Source: Prostheceraeus crozeri (lineage: Eukaryota > Platyhelminthes > Polycladida > Euryleptidae). Taken from it: DNA of 64,000 nucleotides. The notes beneath the pieces are model-generated. The model was not told where the DNA came from and did no database searches. It saw only the letters and a list, made by a program, of their open reading frames with translations. The position numbers and the translations under genes were made by a program. The stretch spans positions 1-64,000 of the forward strand of contig CAJQUW010001659.1 in the NCBI GenBank assembly GCA_907163375.1, given 5' to 3'. This document shows, one piece after another, positions 44,403 through 52,745 of the stretch. The first letter of the stretch is position 1. Each line of letters begins with the position of its first letter.

Positions 44403-45287
44403 ATGTTACCAAATGTTGGTGGAGGTGCATATATCCCGAATAATCGTGAATTAGAAATAGAAATAGAAAATTATATCATGAAAACTGGAGACGTTTTATT
44501 AGGTCCATTGCATCTTTCTATTCTTCCGCAACAAAATACAGAGTTAACAAATAAACAATATGTTGATACACAAATCAATGATTTAAAAGAAAAATATATA
44601 AACGATGTTTTGGTTCCACTGATGAATGAATTAAAGTTGCTAAAACTTAATGACAAATCATTAAACGAAAAATTATTAAAACTTGATAAAAAGGATAGAG
44701 AGCTAGAAGCAGATATAGCAAAACTTTTTAAAAAGATTTCTGAACAATCAAAAATTTTAATATTACTTACTATAAATTTAAAATCTGCAGTCATTAAAAA
44801 TAAACATCAGATAAAAATGTTAAAAGAACAATTAGAAGATGAAATAGAAAAACTTCCTGAAAGAATTAAAAAAAAATTAAAGCAGTTACAAACTACATTC
44901 CAAAAAAGTGTTGATGAATTAAGTTCTAAAATTACTCAACAAATGAAAAAGATGAATAGAATAATAAATGAAGTAAACCCACTTAATGAAAAAGTTGATA
45001 AAATGAAAACTCTTAAAATCAATTTAGAAAATGAATTAAAGAAAAATTTACAAGAAAACTCTAAAGAAAATAAAGAACAGTTAGATTCTGTTAAAAGACA
45101 ATTAGATGTTCTTAAAATTAAGTTAAATGCACTTAAAACGGCATTGAAGATGAATCAGGAGAAAATGCAAGTTAATAGAAAAGAAATTAAAGTACATCAC
45201 ACGCTGCTTGACGCAATAGATAAAGTGCAACAGGCAATTAATAAAGTTATCTCGAAGTTGTTGTCCATTCACAAACGTAAATCTTGA
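44403..45287 (+). CDS. fibre-like coiled-coil protein (Polinton B)
   Basis: A 294-residue sister of 13092-13976 with the same MLPNVGGGAY start, the MKTGDVLLGPLHLSILPQQ...NKQYVD tail-fibre-type motif and a long coiled coil ending in HKRKS. I start it at MLPNVGG, as in A, rather than at the upstream MFYCSKM. After the stop, two extra copies of AAACGTAAATCTTGATCAT-like sequence extend the 3' region. A trimeric attachment fibre is inferred. Confidence 0.6.
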   Translation: MLPNVGGGAYIPNNRELEIEIENYIMKTGDVLLGPLHLSILPQQNTELTNKQYVDTQINDLKEKYINDVLVPLMNELKLLKLNDKSLNEKLLKLDKKDRELEADIAKLFKKISEQSKILILLTINLKSAVIKNKHQIKMLKEQLEDEIEKLPERIKKKLKQLQTTFQKSVDELSSKITQQMKKMNRIINEVNPLNEKVDKMKTLKINLENELKKNLQENSKENKEQLDSVKRQLDVLKIKLNALKTALKMNQEKMQVNRKEIKVHHTLLDAIDKVQQAINKVISKLLSIHKRKS

Positions 45288-45353
45288 TCATAAACGTAAA
45301 TCTTGATCATAAACGTAAATCTCAGCGCAAATATTAACGTAAATATTTTTCCC

Positions 45354-45365
45354 AAAAGTCAAATT
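45354..45365 (+). promoter_or_regulatory. AAAAGTCAAATT motif (core protein gene of B)
   Basis: Same dodecamer at the same distance (13 bases) before the ATG at 45379 as in element A. Confidence 0.5.
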
Positions 45366-45378
45366 TAATCCTTAAAAT

Positions 45379-45894
45379 ATGCCTATAATTTATAAACACA
45401 ATCTTAAACATTTTGCTTCAAATCAAAAAATTTCTCATGAACCATCTATGAAATCTGTTTACCATTATGACAGTGTAGAAACAATCGGAACACAAAAGTT
45501 CCTAGGCACCGCAGGTGCCGTCCAAAAAGAAGGGGCTGGTATCTTCTCTGGTATTGGAAATATCGTTAACTTAATTAAAAATAATAAAGATTTGATTACA
45601 TCTGCTGCAAAAGGAGCAGCTGCTATAGGTAGTACAGCTACTGCAATATCAAATGCTGTCAAGTCTCAAAACGAATTAAAACAACTAGAAGCTATTCGTA
45701 AACTTAGGAATGATTCCGAAGAACTAAAAAATTTAAAAAAACTTTCAGAGGAAACAAAAAACAAAATTGCTAACATAGCTGTTGGGGAAACCTTGAGGAG
45801 CGGAGCACCGTCTGATAGTAAACATAATGAAAAAACAATTGAAGAAATAAGAGGTAATGGTATTAATAGCGGAGCTGGTCTAGCAAAATTCTAA
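45379..45894 (+). CDS. small core or membrane-active virion protein (Polinton B)
   Basis: A 171-residue sister of 14108-14629, sharing MPIIYKHNLKHFASNQ and the GAGIFSGIGNIVNLI...AAAIGSTATAISNAV amphipathic region. It differs from A mainly where hairpins lie. B carries an in-frame double hairpin at 45487-45519 encoding IGTQKFLGTAGAV, and lacks the hairpin-rich C-terminal insert of A. A pVI-like role is inference from composition and from its place before the capsid gene. Confidence 0.5.
   Translation: MPIIYKHNLKHFASNQKISHEPSMKSVYHYDSVETIGTQKFLGTAGAVQKEGAGIFSGIGNIVNLIKNNKDLITSAAKGAAAIGSTATAISNAVKSQNELKQLEAIRKLRNDSEELKNLKKLSEETKNKIANIAVGETLRSGAPSDSKHNEKTIEEIRGNGINSGAGLAKF
45487..45519. repeat. 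in-frame double GC hairpin present in B, absent in A
   Basis: GGAACACAAAAGTTCC (45487-45502, 5-bp stem) and GGCACCGCAGGTGCC (45505-45519, 6-bp stem, GCA loop) sit within the core-protein gene. The A copy reads straight across this position, so the insert moved after the elements diverged. Confidence 0.9.
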
Positions 45895-45990
45895 AATTAT
45901 ATTTTAGTAAAATTTTTTTAGTAAAATTTTTTTGGTAAACTTCTAAAATTATATTTTAGTAAAAATTTTTTCTGTCTGTGAGAAAAACAA

Positions 45991-46002
45991 AAAAGTCAAA
46001 TT
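45991..46002 (+). promoter_or_regulatory. AAAAGTCAAATT motif before the capsid gene of B
   Basis: Ends 12 bases before the ATG at 46015, as in A. Confidence 0.5.
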
Positions 46003-46014
46003 ATTTTTTTAAAA

Positions 46015-47349
46015 ATGTCTTCGCTTATCGAAAATAAATTTAGATTAGACGATCCTCCGTTCGTCAGTAATAATAAAAAAAAGAATGACTATATAAGAAT
46101 TGCTATGAATCCCGGATCTTCCAGTAGAGTAAATACTGGAGGTGATTTAATTTTTGAAGTTGATAATCAGCAGAGTTATATATATTTACCTGATTCGTTT
46201 TTACATTGTGAATATTCTTTATATAGTGATGCTAATTTTACAACACCATTACCAGAAACCGATAATATTGCATTAGAGAATAATTTTTTTCCAAGATTAT
46301 TTACACAAATGCGTTTAGATGTTGCAACTCAAAATATAGAAACAATAAGTGATTCTCCAGGTGTAATTGATACAATGCTTAGATTTGTAACAATTGGTGA
46401 AAATAATAAAAAGTATGAAATCGAAGGTTGGTTTCCTGATACTAATGATGGTATAATTATAGATGATTTAACTCACGCTGGAACAGATGCAGCAGGAATT
46501 GCGAAAGATGTAGAAAATATTGCAAAACATTTAAATAAAACAAACAATAGTGCATATAAAGAAAGACGTGAGTTTAACAAGAAAAGTAAACAGACAGTAA
46601 ATTGGTCATTGTCTCCATTATTCGGATATTTAGATTATGATAAAATATCATGTCAATTAAAATTTAAATTAATAATTCATCGTACAGCAAATAATGAATT
46701 AATCTTTTTAGGTAAGACTGGGAAAAAAGCATATTTAAAAATTGATAGACTTGAATGGTGGATTAAGCATATTACTCCTAGTTTAGAGATTGAAACAGCT
46801 ATTGCAAAAAGATTAAATACTAACAAACCAATTCCAGTAAATTTTCTAAAGCGTACTGCTAGTTCAGTAACTTTCTCCGAACAAAGATTTAACTGGCATT
46901 TTACTAGAACTGCGAATACTCCAAGATATTTATTACTAACTTTTCAAAGAAATAATTCTCCAAGTTTTGATAAGAACAACAATCTTTTTCATATTAACAC
47001 AATTCGAAGTTTACAAGTTTCATTAAATCAAACCCGTTATCCAATTGATCCATTAAGATTCGATGATACCAATAATCAATTTATGGAAGGATATGATTCT
47101 TATCGAAATCTTTGTATAGAATTTGGAGTTGAACCACAATTAACTCCTGGAGATTGGAGACATTTATATCCTGTTTTCTGTTTCGATTTAAGTGCACAAT
47201 CTGAAGATATTATCAAGACTGGTTGTGATGTAACAATTAATATTGAAAAGAAAGATTCCACAACTTCATTGATGGCTAATGGTTTATTGCTGGAAGATGT
47301 AAAATATTCTATTGAAATTCTTAAAGGAAAGATGGTTAGGATAGGCTAA
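46015..47349 (+). CDS. major capsid protein (hexon-like), Polinton B
   Basis: An open frame of 444 residues starting MSSLIENKFRLDDPPFVSNN. It has the length and position of Polinton double jelly-roll capsid proteins: beta-rich halves, a variable charged loop near residues 165-195 (AKHLNKTNNSAYKERRE), a FNWHFTRTANTPRYLLLTFQ strand at the start of the second half, and a RYPIDPLRFDD...YDSYRNLCIEFG region near the end. It would build the capsid shell. The neighbours (core protein, pX-like, protease) are its usual partners. The family call rests on pattern and context. Confidence 0.7.
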   Translation: MSSLIENKFRLDDPPFVSNNKKKNDYIRIAMNPGSSSRVNTGGDLIFEVDNQQSYIYLPDSFLHCEYSLYSDANFTTPLPETDNIALENNFFPRLFTQMRLDVATQNIETISDSPGVIDTMLRFVTIGENNKKYEIEGWFPDTNDGIIIDDLTHAGTDAAGIAKDVENIAKHLNKTNNSAYKERREFNKKSKQTVNWSLSPLFGYLDYDKISCQLKFKLIIHRTANNELIFLGKTGKKAYLKIDRLEWWIKHITPSLEIETAIAKRLNTNKPIPVNFLKRTASSVTFSEQRFNWHFTRTANTPRYLLLTFQRNNSPSFDKNNNLFHINTIRSLQVSLNQTRYPIDPLRFDDTNNQFMEGYDSYRNLCIEFGVEPQLTPGDWRHLYPVFCFDLSAQSEDIIKTGCDVTINIEKKDSTTSLMANGLLLEDVKYSIEILKGKMVRIG

Positions 47350-47426
47350 AGCCAGAGGAGCCTAGCTCCGATCGGTTAATAACCTGAGGACCTTTGGTCC
47401 GATAGGCTAAAGCCCAAGACTTCGTC
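47344..47426. repeat. cluster of five GC mini-hairpins after the capsid gene
   Basis: GGCTAAAGCC (47344-47353), GGAGCCTAGCTCC (47357-47369), GGACCTTTGGTCC (47388-47400), GGCTAAAGCC (47404-47413) and GACTTCGTC (47418-47426). These are the same words that in A lie after the fibre and pX-like genes, in different order and orientation. Confidence 0.9.
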
Positions 47427-47439
47427 GATTAATTAATTT

Positions 47440-47660
47440 TTTTGATAATTTAAAATTTTTTTTAGTAATTAGTAATAAAATTTTTTTGTAACTAGAATAG
47501 ATTAAAAATTCTTAACTTAAAAATTCTTAACTTAAAAATTTTTCGTGACTAGAATAGATTTAAAATTCCTAACTTAAAATTTATTCTTGACTAGAATAGA
47601 TCAAAATTCCTAATTTAAAATTTATTCATAGCTAGAATAGATCAAAATTCTTAACTTACA
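47440..47660. repeat. ACTAGAATAGAT AT-rich tandem array
   Basis: Five or so copies of (A)ACTAGAATAGAT[TC]AAAATT with CCTAACTTAAAATT spacers between the capsid and pX-like genes; A has only two or three. No gene. Confidence 0.8.
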
Positions 47661-47675
47661 ATTTTTTTATTAAAA

Positions 47676-48158
47676 ATGTCGCAAGCGAAAAGTAATAATA
47701 ATAAAACTGTTGAATTAAAATTACGTAATATTGTTGACAAAAATACCCCTAAAACTATTACGATTAACAAGAAAAAGTATTACATAAGTAAACCAATGAT
47801 AGAGAATATTCAATTACAAGAAGAAAAGAATGGTAGAATTCTCCCATTAATTCCACTAATAATAGGTGGCATAGCAGCAGCAGGAAGTGTTGCAGGTGGG
47901 ACAGCTGGTATTGTCTAAGCAGTAAATAAAAATAAATCAGAGAAGGCAGCATTAGAAGAACAAAAACGTCATAATAGAGAATTAGAGAAAGTTGCTAGGG
48001 GTGACGGAATAGTAGATAATTTTATTAGTAAATTAAAATTAGTTGATGAAGGAAAACGAGTTCTTAAAAATATTCTCCACAATGTTGATGATTTAATTGA
48101 AATTAAAGAAACTAAAGATGGTTCTGGAATATATCTAAGTCCTAGTATGATTCGGTAA
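47676..48158 (+). pseudogene. pX-like core protein of Polinton B, broken
   Basis: Sister of 16283-16765, with the same basic N-terminus, the LPLIPLIIGGIAAAGSVAGG hydrophobic segment typical of adenovirus pX relatives, and the IYLSPSMIR end. This copy is broken. Confidence 0.6.
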
Positions 48159-48197
48159 AACTTTTATTTTATCTTTAAAAATTTTTTATCTTTTAAA

Positions 48198-49621
48198 ATG
48201 AATTCTACAAATTCCGAAAATTTAATTAAATTAAAAATTTCTAATTTAGATTTATTAAATTATCTATTAAACGAAAATAAAACTCAAATTGTAAAATTTA
48301 TGAAGGTAACGACAACAAACAAAGTTTGGCTACTACCTACGGTGGTGATATACAAAAAACATTAGAAAACTTTCCTGGATTTATTTGGAGTAAATATTCA
48401 AAAGAAAAACATCTTCCTGGTCATTCATATACCGGTCCAGGAACTCGATTAGATATAAGACTAGATGAGAATAATAATCCGAAACCAGGTGAAGAAGCAA
48501 TAAATAGAGTAGATGCCGCCGCTTACAGGCATGATTTAGCTTATCGAAATCATGATCTAAGTTCTCGTCATGCAGCTGATAAGAAGATGATTCAAGAATT
48601 AGATAGTATTCAGAATCCTACATTTAGAGAAAGAATTGAAAGAATGTTTGTTAAGAAAGCTTTACAAGCTAAAATATTATTCGGACAGGGTTTAAATGAA
48701 ACGACAGCTAAGCTGTCTGAGAGCAACGCTCGAACTAATAACTCTGAGAGCAACGCTCGAACTAATAACTCTGAGAGCAACGCTCGAACCTACGCGTCCG
48801 AAATCCACAAGGAATATAGAAGGCCGAAATATCTATTGAAAGTAAAAGTATTTAATAAAGATGATATTTGGAGTGCTGATCTTATTCATATGCCGAATGA
48901 AAAAGATTATAAATACGCATTGACCGTTATAGATTTATATACACGATACGCTTGGGTAAAGCCTTTAAAAAACAAAAGTGGTCTATCAGTTAAATATGCG
49001 TTTGAAGAAATCTTTAAAGAAAGTAATAGAAAGCCAAAAAAATTGTTTGTTGATAAAGGGTCGGAATTTTATAACAGAAATGTTCAGCCACTATTTGAAA
49101 CAGACGAAAGTCATCGCCAAGGCTCAGTTTATTCAACTGAAAATGCAGGGAAGGCCGTAGTGATAGAAAGATTCAATCGGACGTTAAAAAATAAATTATT
49201 CAAGAAATTTACTGAGCAAAGAAATCAGAAATGGTTAAAGATATTGCCAGGAATTGTAGAGCAGTACAATAATAAAGTTCATTCAGGTATTGAAGAAACT
49301 CCAAAGAATGCTTCTGACGACCCTGATTTAATACGAAAGAAAATATTCGAGAATAATTATTCGAACGAAAATAATAATTTGAATGAGAGTAATCCGAATT
49401 TGCAGAAACTTAAGCCGAAATTTAAAATTGGAGATAGAGTTAGAATATTTAGATATAAGAATAAATTTGAAAAAGGCTTCGTCGGATACTGGACTAAAGA
49501 AATATTTGAAGTTTCTAAAATAAATCAAAGTTATCCGATTACTTACGAAATCAAAGATTTAGATGATGAAGATATCAGAGGCCGATTTTATCAAAATGAA
49601 TTACAGAAAATAGAGCTTTAG
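48198..49621 (+). pseudogene. phospholipase A2-integrase fusion of Polinton B
   Basis: The long open part holds the parvovirus-type PLA2 motifs (YTGPGTRLDIRL; DAAAYRHDLAYRNHD). A linker with three SESNARTNN-type repeats follows. The integrase core has aspartates in SADLIHMP and FVDKGSEFYN and the glutamate in VVIERFNRTLKN. The C-terminal SH3-like domain is FKIGDRVRIFRYKNKF...YWTKEIFEV. The fusion being present in both elements argues that it is real. The extreme start is degraded; the rest looks whole. Confidence 0.8.
48721..48785. repeat. three tandem hairpin-bearing 27-bp repeats in the linker
   Basis: GAGCAACGCTC at 48721, 48748 and 48775, period 27 bp, encodes repeated SESNARTNN. A has a single copy. 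This shows a mini-hairpin unit amplifying in frame in a tolerant linker. Confidence 0.9.
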
Positions 49622-49632
49622 CTTCGCTTGAG

Positions 49633-50085
49633 TTATAGATTGTTTAACTCTAACATTATATCTAGAAATGGTACTCCTTTTTGTAATTTGTACAAAACGT
49701 ATGAACATAATTGTCCACAATAGGTAGTGCCTGGTGTTTGCATTTGAAACGTATTGTATGTTCCCGTTCCAAGTAATTCTTTTACTTCATTTGTAGGAGG
49801 CAAACCGTATGAATCAAAATAATAGTTCTGCTGATGATTTTTAACGCCTGCTGACCAATGTACGCCTTTTTGGTCTGAAGTGTGAAGATTCGTTATGAAA
49901 TTTACAGTTTGAACTTTGTTCCGGGAACTGAAGGTTCCTGTTGGCCTATTTTTGATCAATTGTAATTCATCCCTCATCAATATGTGAAAATTCTTTATTC
50001 CCAATTGATTAGCAATCTTATTTAAATCGAAATTCGTTGTTGTCTGTGTTCCATATAATTTCAAAAACTCATTTATGTTGCTCAT
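49633..50085 (-). CDS. adenain-like cysteine protease (Polinton B)
   Basis: A 150-residue open frame starting MSNINEFLKLYGTQTTTNFD. A catalytic set of the adenovirus protease type can be placed: H76 (GVHWSAGV), D91 (YYFDSYG), Q114 or Q116 before the loop, and C123 (TTYCGQLCSYVLY). The C-terminal helix KLQKGVPFLDIMLEL resembles the family. It would cleave capsid and core precursors. It is the only minus-strand gene of B and converges with the integrase. A GGAACTGAAGGTTCC hairpin (49924-49938) lies in frame near residues 50-55. Confidence 0.8.
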   Translation of the reverse strand: MSNINEFLKLYGTQTTTNFDLNKIANQLGIKNFHILMRDELQLIKNRPTGTFSSRNKVQTVNFITNLHTSDQKGVHWSAGVKNHQQNYYFDSYGLPPTNEVKELLGTGTYNTFQMQTPGTTYCGQLCSYVLYKLQKGVPFLDIMLELNNL

Positions 50086-50307
50086 TTTATAATAAAAAAA
50101 TTTCTTAAGGGACCCCTAGAAGACAGAAGGGAGGGGGTATTGATTTAAAACTGTCTCATAATGATGACTTTCCTTACTACTTATTCGATTTTGAAATGAT
50201 TATATTATAATTATTCTAATCTATATTGTTTTATATATTTCCATTTTCTTCATGAACTTCATTTGTAAAACATATTTCATCGTTAAAATGATTGTTTAAA
50301 ATTGCCA
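50086..50307. other. protease upstream region of Polinton B
   Basis: Contains TTAAGGGACCCCTAGAAG-type GC-rich words also seen in A (20578-20630, where the unit is doubled), then AT-rich non-coding DNA up to the inner edge of the terminal repeat. It presumably holds the leftward protease promoter. Confidence 0.5.
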
Positions 50308-51215
50308 TAACAACTAACCCGCATATCGGCGTTTATGCGTTCTGAGTTCACAAGAAGAATTTTATTGTCATTTGCTTTTATTGTCAATGCACTCTTATGT
50401 GCTTAATCTATTCATGTCTTCACAATGGGAAGTACTTTACTACCCGTATGTGTTTGGCAAACGCTAAATGAATTTTGCAAATCGATTTCTAAAACTGAAT
50501 TTGAAAATAGATTTTGAAAACAGATTCTGAAAATAATTTACGTAGGGGTAAATTGAAATGTCAAAACTTTACGCACGCGTAAATTGAAATGCCAGAAGTT
50601 TACCGATGAGTAAATTGAAATGACAAATGATTGCGCTGTTCAACATAATTTTAGTGGAAAGCTGCTAGATGTTTCTCTCTCTTCAATTATCAGCCAGTGT
50701 ACGGGTTCATTGAATAATTTTGAGTTTATGAGTTACAATGATCTTCTAGTTCACACAATTAGTACTTTAAATAATGTTGAGCATACAATAACGAAGAATG
50801 ACTAAGTAATAATTGCGTCTTCTTAATTTATCATAATGCTCTAATCTTAATAATAATTGAGAACCATTTCACCTGTTTTTAATTGAGATAACGAAGGATA
50901 TATTCTTGCGGTTTCATCCACTTTTGTTTCTTCCATTTTTAAAGAAATATTATTAGTCACATGTTATATTTTAAAAACCTGAAAGATGGATAAAATTCAT
51001 GAATTTGAAATTCTCAACTTTTATGATTTTTGGTGTCCTGGAACGGTCATGATTTAAGCGAGAAAATTGTAATTCTCAAATTTTGTGATTCTTAACCTTT
51101 ATGATTTTCGGTGTCCTGGAACGGTCATGATTTTAAGGGTGAAAATTGTAATTCTCAAATTTGAGATTTTGAAAAATTTGAAAATTGGGTATTTTTAAAA
51201 ACGCTTAAATTTTCG
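50308..51215 (-). repeat. right terminal inverted repeat of Polinton B
   Basis: The inner 790 bp match the left repeat, and the outer part (51100-51215) matches the A terminal repeat. It carries two GGTGTCCTGGAACGGTCATG modules and the TTTACG/CGTAAA iterons. From 51215 outward it departs from A: a GC hairpin (GGCCTTCGGCC, 51222-51232) and AT-rich sequence follow. Confidence 0.85.
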
Positions 51216-51302
51216 CCCTTCGGCCTTCGGCCACGTGAAATTTGAAGTCTACCTAAATTTTTGAAATTTTTGAAATTTTGATTTTTTGAAAAAACCCGCA
51301 AA

Positions 51303-51368
51303 AGTGTGACATCCGGCGCAAGCGAAGCGAAGCAAAGCGAAGCGAAGCGTCGCGCCGGATGTCACACT
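51303..51368. repeat. 17-bp inverted repeat around AAGCG pentamers
   Basis: AGTGTGACATCCGGCGC (51303-51319) is perfectly mirrored at 51352-51368, enclosing repeated AAGCG units. It begins AGT and ends ACT, like Polinton termini, and sits at the presumed right edge of B. It is a large relative of the GC hairpins or a head-to-head junction of element ends. Confidence 0.85.
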
Positions 51369-51603
51369 ATATACTACTTGCTACTCCAGGCTCAAGAAGG
51401 GTGTTGACTGTCTTCACTTTACATTCAACCACTCGGAAGAAATCACAGGATTCCTATATGAACCACGTCCGGAGAAGCTTTGTAAGTTAAATTAAGTAAC
51501 TTAGAAGTCAAGATGATAACTAACAACTTATTTCTTTACAGATATCAATGAGAAGCGCCCACCTGCTTCCGTCAACGAGCCGGAGACGAAGCGGCAAGCT
51601 TGA
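51369..51603 (+). CDS. spliced gene 3' end with a 60-bp intron
   Basis: An open frame reading YSRLKKGVDCLHFTFNHSEE runs to a donor (CTTT|GTAAGT) at 51481/51482. After a 60-bp intron with a GATAACTAAC branch-point-like sequence and TTTCTTTACAG acceptor (ending 51541), the frame continues YINEKRPPASVNEPETKRQA to a TGA at 51601-51603. The 5' part is missing or lies across the hairpin. The protein is not recognised. Precise intron signals argue for a real spliced gene piece, from the host or from the end of Polinton C. Confidence 0.5.
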
Positions 51604-51822
51604 GTCCCATATTCCTCCAATCATCCCGAGAACGACCCATGGGCTCTTTTAAGGGCCAACCTTCTAATGCAGCTAAAGCGGTCCCAAGCCCGCCACATAT
51701 CTTCGGATATGGAATGCAGAGGGGAAGAAAAATGATGAATGAAATGAAATGGGAGGCCACCCTTGCACCACATGCAACACATTACAGACTTCTCTCTTTA
51801 GTAGTGAACAAGCTCTTGTGAA
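51604..51822. other. non-coding segment between spliced exon and Polinton C repeats
   Basis: Contains a GAATGAAATGAAATGGGAGG stretch resembling 3' ends of retroposons, with no supporting coding part. The open frames here overlap on both strands and look fortuitous. Confidence 0.4.
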
Positions 51823-51975
51823 CGTCGTCAGAAAGTGTATCAAGTTGTACAAAAGTTTTTACTGCAACACAGGTTGATGTATAGTTGGAAAGTTTGATCA
51901 TGACGTTTATTCGTGAGTGTCGTCAGAAAGTGTATCATGTTGTACAAAAGTTTATACTGCAACACAGGTTGATAA
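51823..51975. repeat. left inverted/direct repeat of Polinton C
   Basis: CGTCAGAAAGTGTATCA(A/T)GTTG followed by TACTGCAACACAGGTTGAT occurs twice in direct orientation (near 51825 and 51920). The first copy, extended by GTATAGTTGGAAAGTTTGAT, matches the reverse complement of 62752-62862. This defines the inverted repeats bounding Polinton C. Confidence 0.75.
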
Positions 51976-52043
51976 AGTGAAAAAAAATCTTCATATGAAT
52001 TAGAATCATTCTGATTGGTTGTTGAGGAATTCATTGTTAAATA

Positions 52044-52052
52044 GCTATATAA
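52044..52052 (+). promoter_or_regulatory. TATA box CTATATAAG
   Basis: It lies 39 bp before the ATG of the small acidic gene at 52091. The identical nonamer occurs, inverted, at 53206-53214 and 63009-63017, upstream of leftward genes. Confidence 0.65.
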
Positions 52053-52090
52053 GTGAAACGATTGCAGCACTTCTCATTCTCATCTATCTC

Positions 52091-52339
52091 ATGATGGACG
52101 TTACATCTCCCGCCTTAGAGATCTTTAACAAACTATTTGAAGTCATTGACGAGTGGGATGAAGACAAGTGTGAGCCAGAGGAGGAGTCCCGCAAGAAAGT
52201 CGTCATTGAAAAAGTTGTGTGGACTGATGGACTTACGCCAAAAACGACGCGTGTGAGGAAAGTGCCCGACGCTCCCAAGCGCCCAAAACATTTTACAATC
52301 TATCCAAATTTAAAAGTGATCCCTCTCAACTTTGAGTGA
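52091..52339 (+). CDS. small acidic protein at the left end of Polinton C
   Basis: An 82-residue protein starting MMDVTSPALEIFNKLFEVID. The N-terminal helix and acidic DEWDEDKCEPEEESRKK stretch are followed by a basic TPKTTRVRKVPDAPKRPKHF region. The start is chosen at MMDV because a TATA box at 52044 would place initiation just upstream. An AATAAA signal follows the stop at 52342. It is a short gene next to the terminal repeat, in the position of adenovirus early genes, so a regulatory role is plausible. Family unknown. Confidence 0.5.
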   Translation: MMDVTSPALEIFNKLFEVIDEWDEDKCEPEEESRKKVVIEKVVWTDGLTPKTTRVRKVPDAPKRPKHFTIYPNLKVIPLNFE

Positions 52340-52745
52340 AAAATAAACCTACATACTACATGTCTTTGTTCTGCAATGTATTTATCTTGAAATGGAAATA
52401 AATGGAGGAATTTAGATATGGGGTTAATTAACGCATTTATTATCGGTGTACTTTTCTATCAAAAGGGATCATACCATTAGAGAAGGTAGAAAATGATTTT
52501 GTCTACGTGTGGTATAAGAGTGACAAGCAGAACTCATGGCTCATTCTCAGATAACTATGCTTCAATTGATTCACCTAAAATCAGTTTTTCATATGTTGAA
52601 TGATTTCCAGTAAATATGTCTAACGTCTAGATGATAGGATATCTTATTCTAACAGTAGTTCCCAATCGATACTATGCTTACTCGATGATCCTTTCGAAGC
52701 CATGCAGTTTATATGAAGGAAAAACAACACTGTCATGATATACAT

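Larger units (their letters stand above)
35852..51302. mobile_element. Polinton B: close sister of Polinton A, left end truncated
   Basis: About 15.4 kb with the same virion gene order as A and nearly identical proteins, but a different replication block. The left terminal repeat starts abruptly at the end of the 5.8-kb transposon and lacks roughly the outer 200 bp that remain on the right. The right limit is approximate and lies beside a GC hairpin at 51303-51368. The major capsid, penton-like, fibre-like and protease frames look whole. The element as a whole is broken, with about four or five breaks. It is young relative to A, judging by near-identity. Confidence 0.85.

Noticed and set aside
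51600-51821. Frame reading through GSFKGQPSNAAKAVP as a protein
   Set aside because: It follows directly on the stop of the spliced tail, has an opposite-strand overlap, and looks like retroposon or untranslated sequence.
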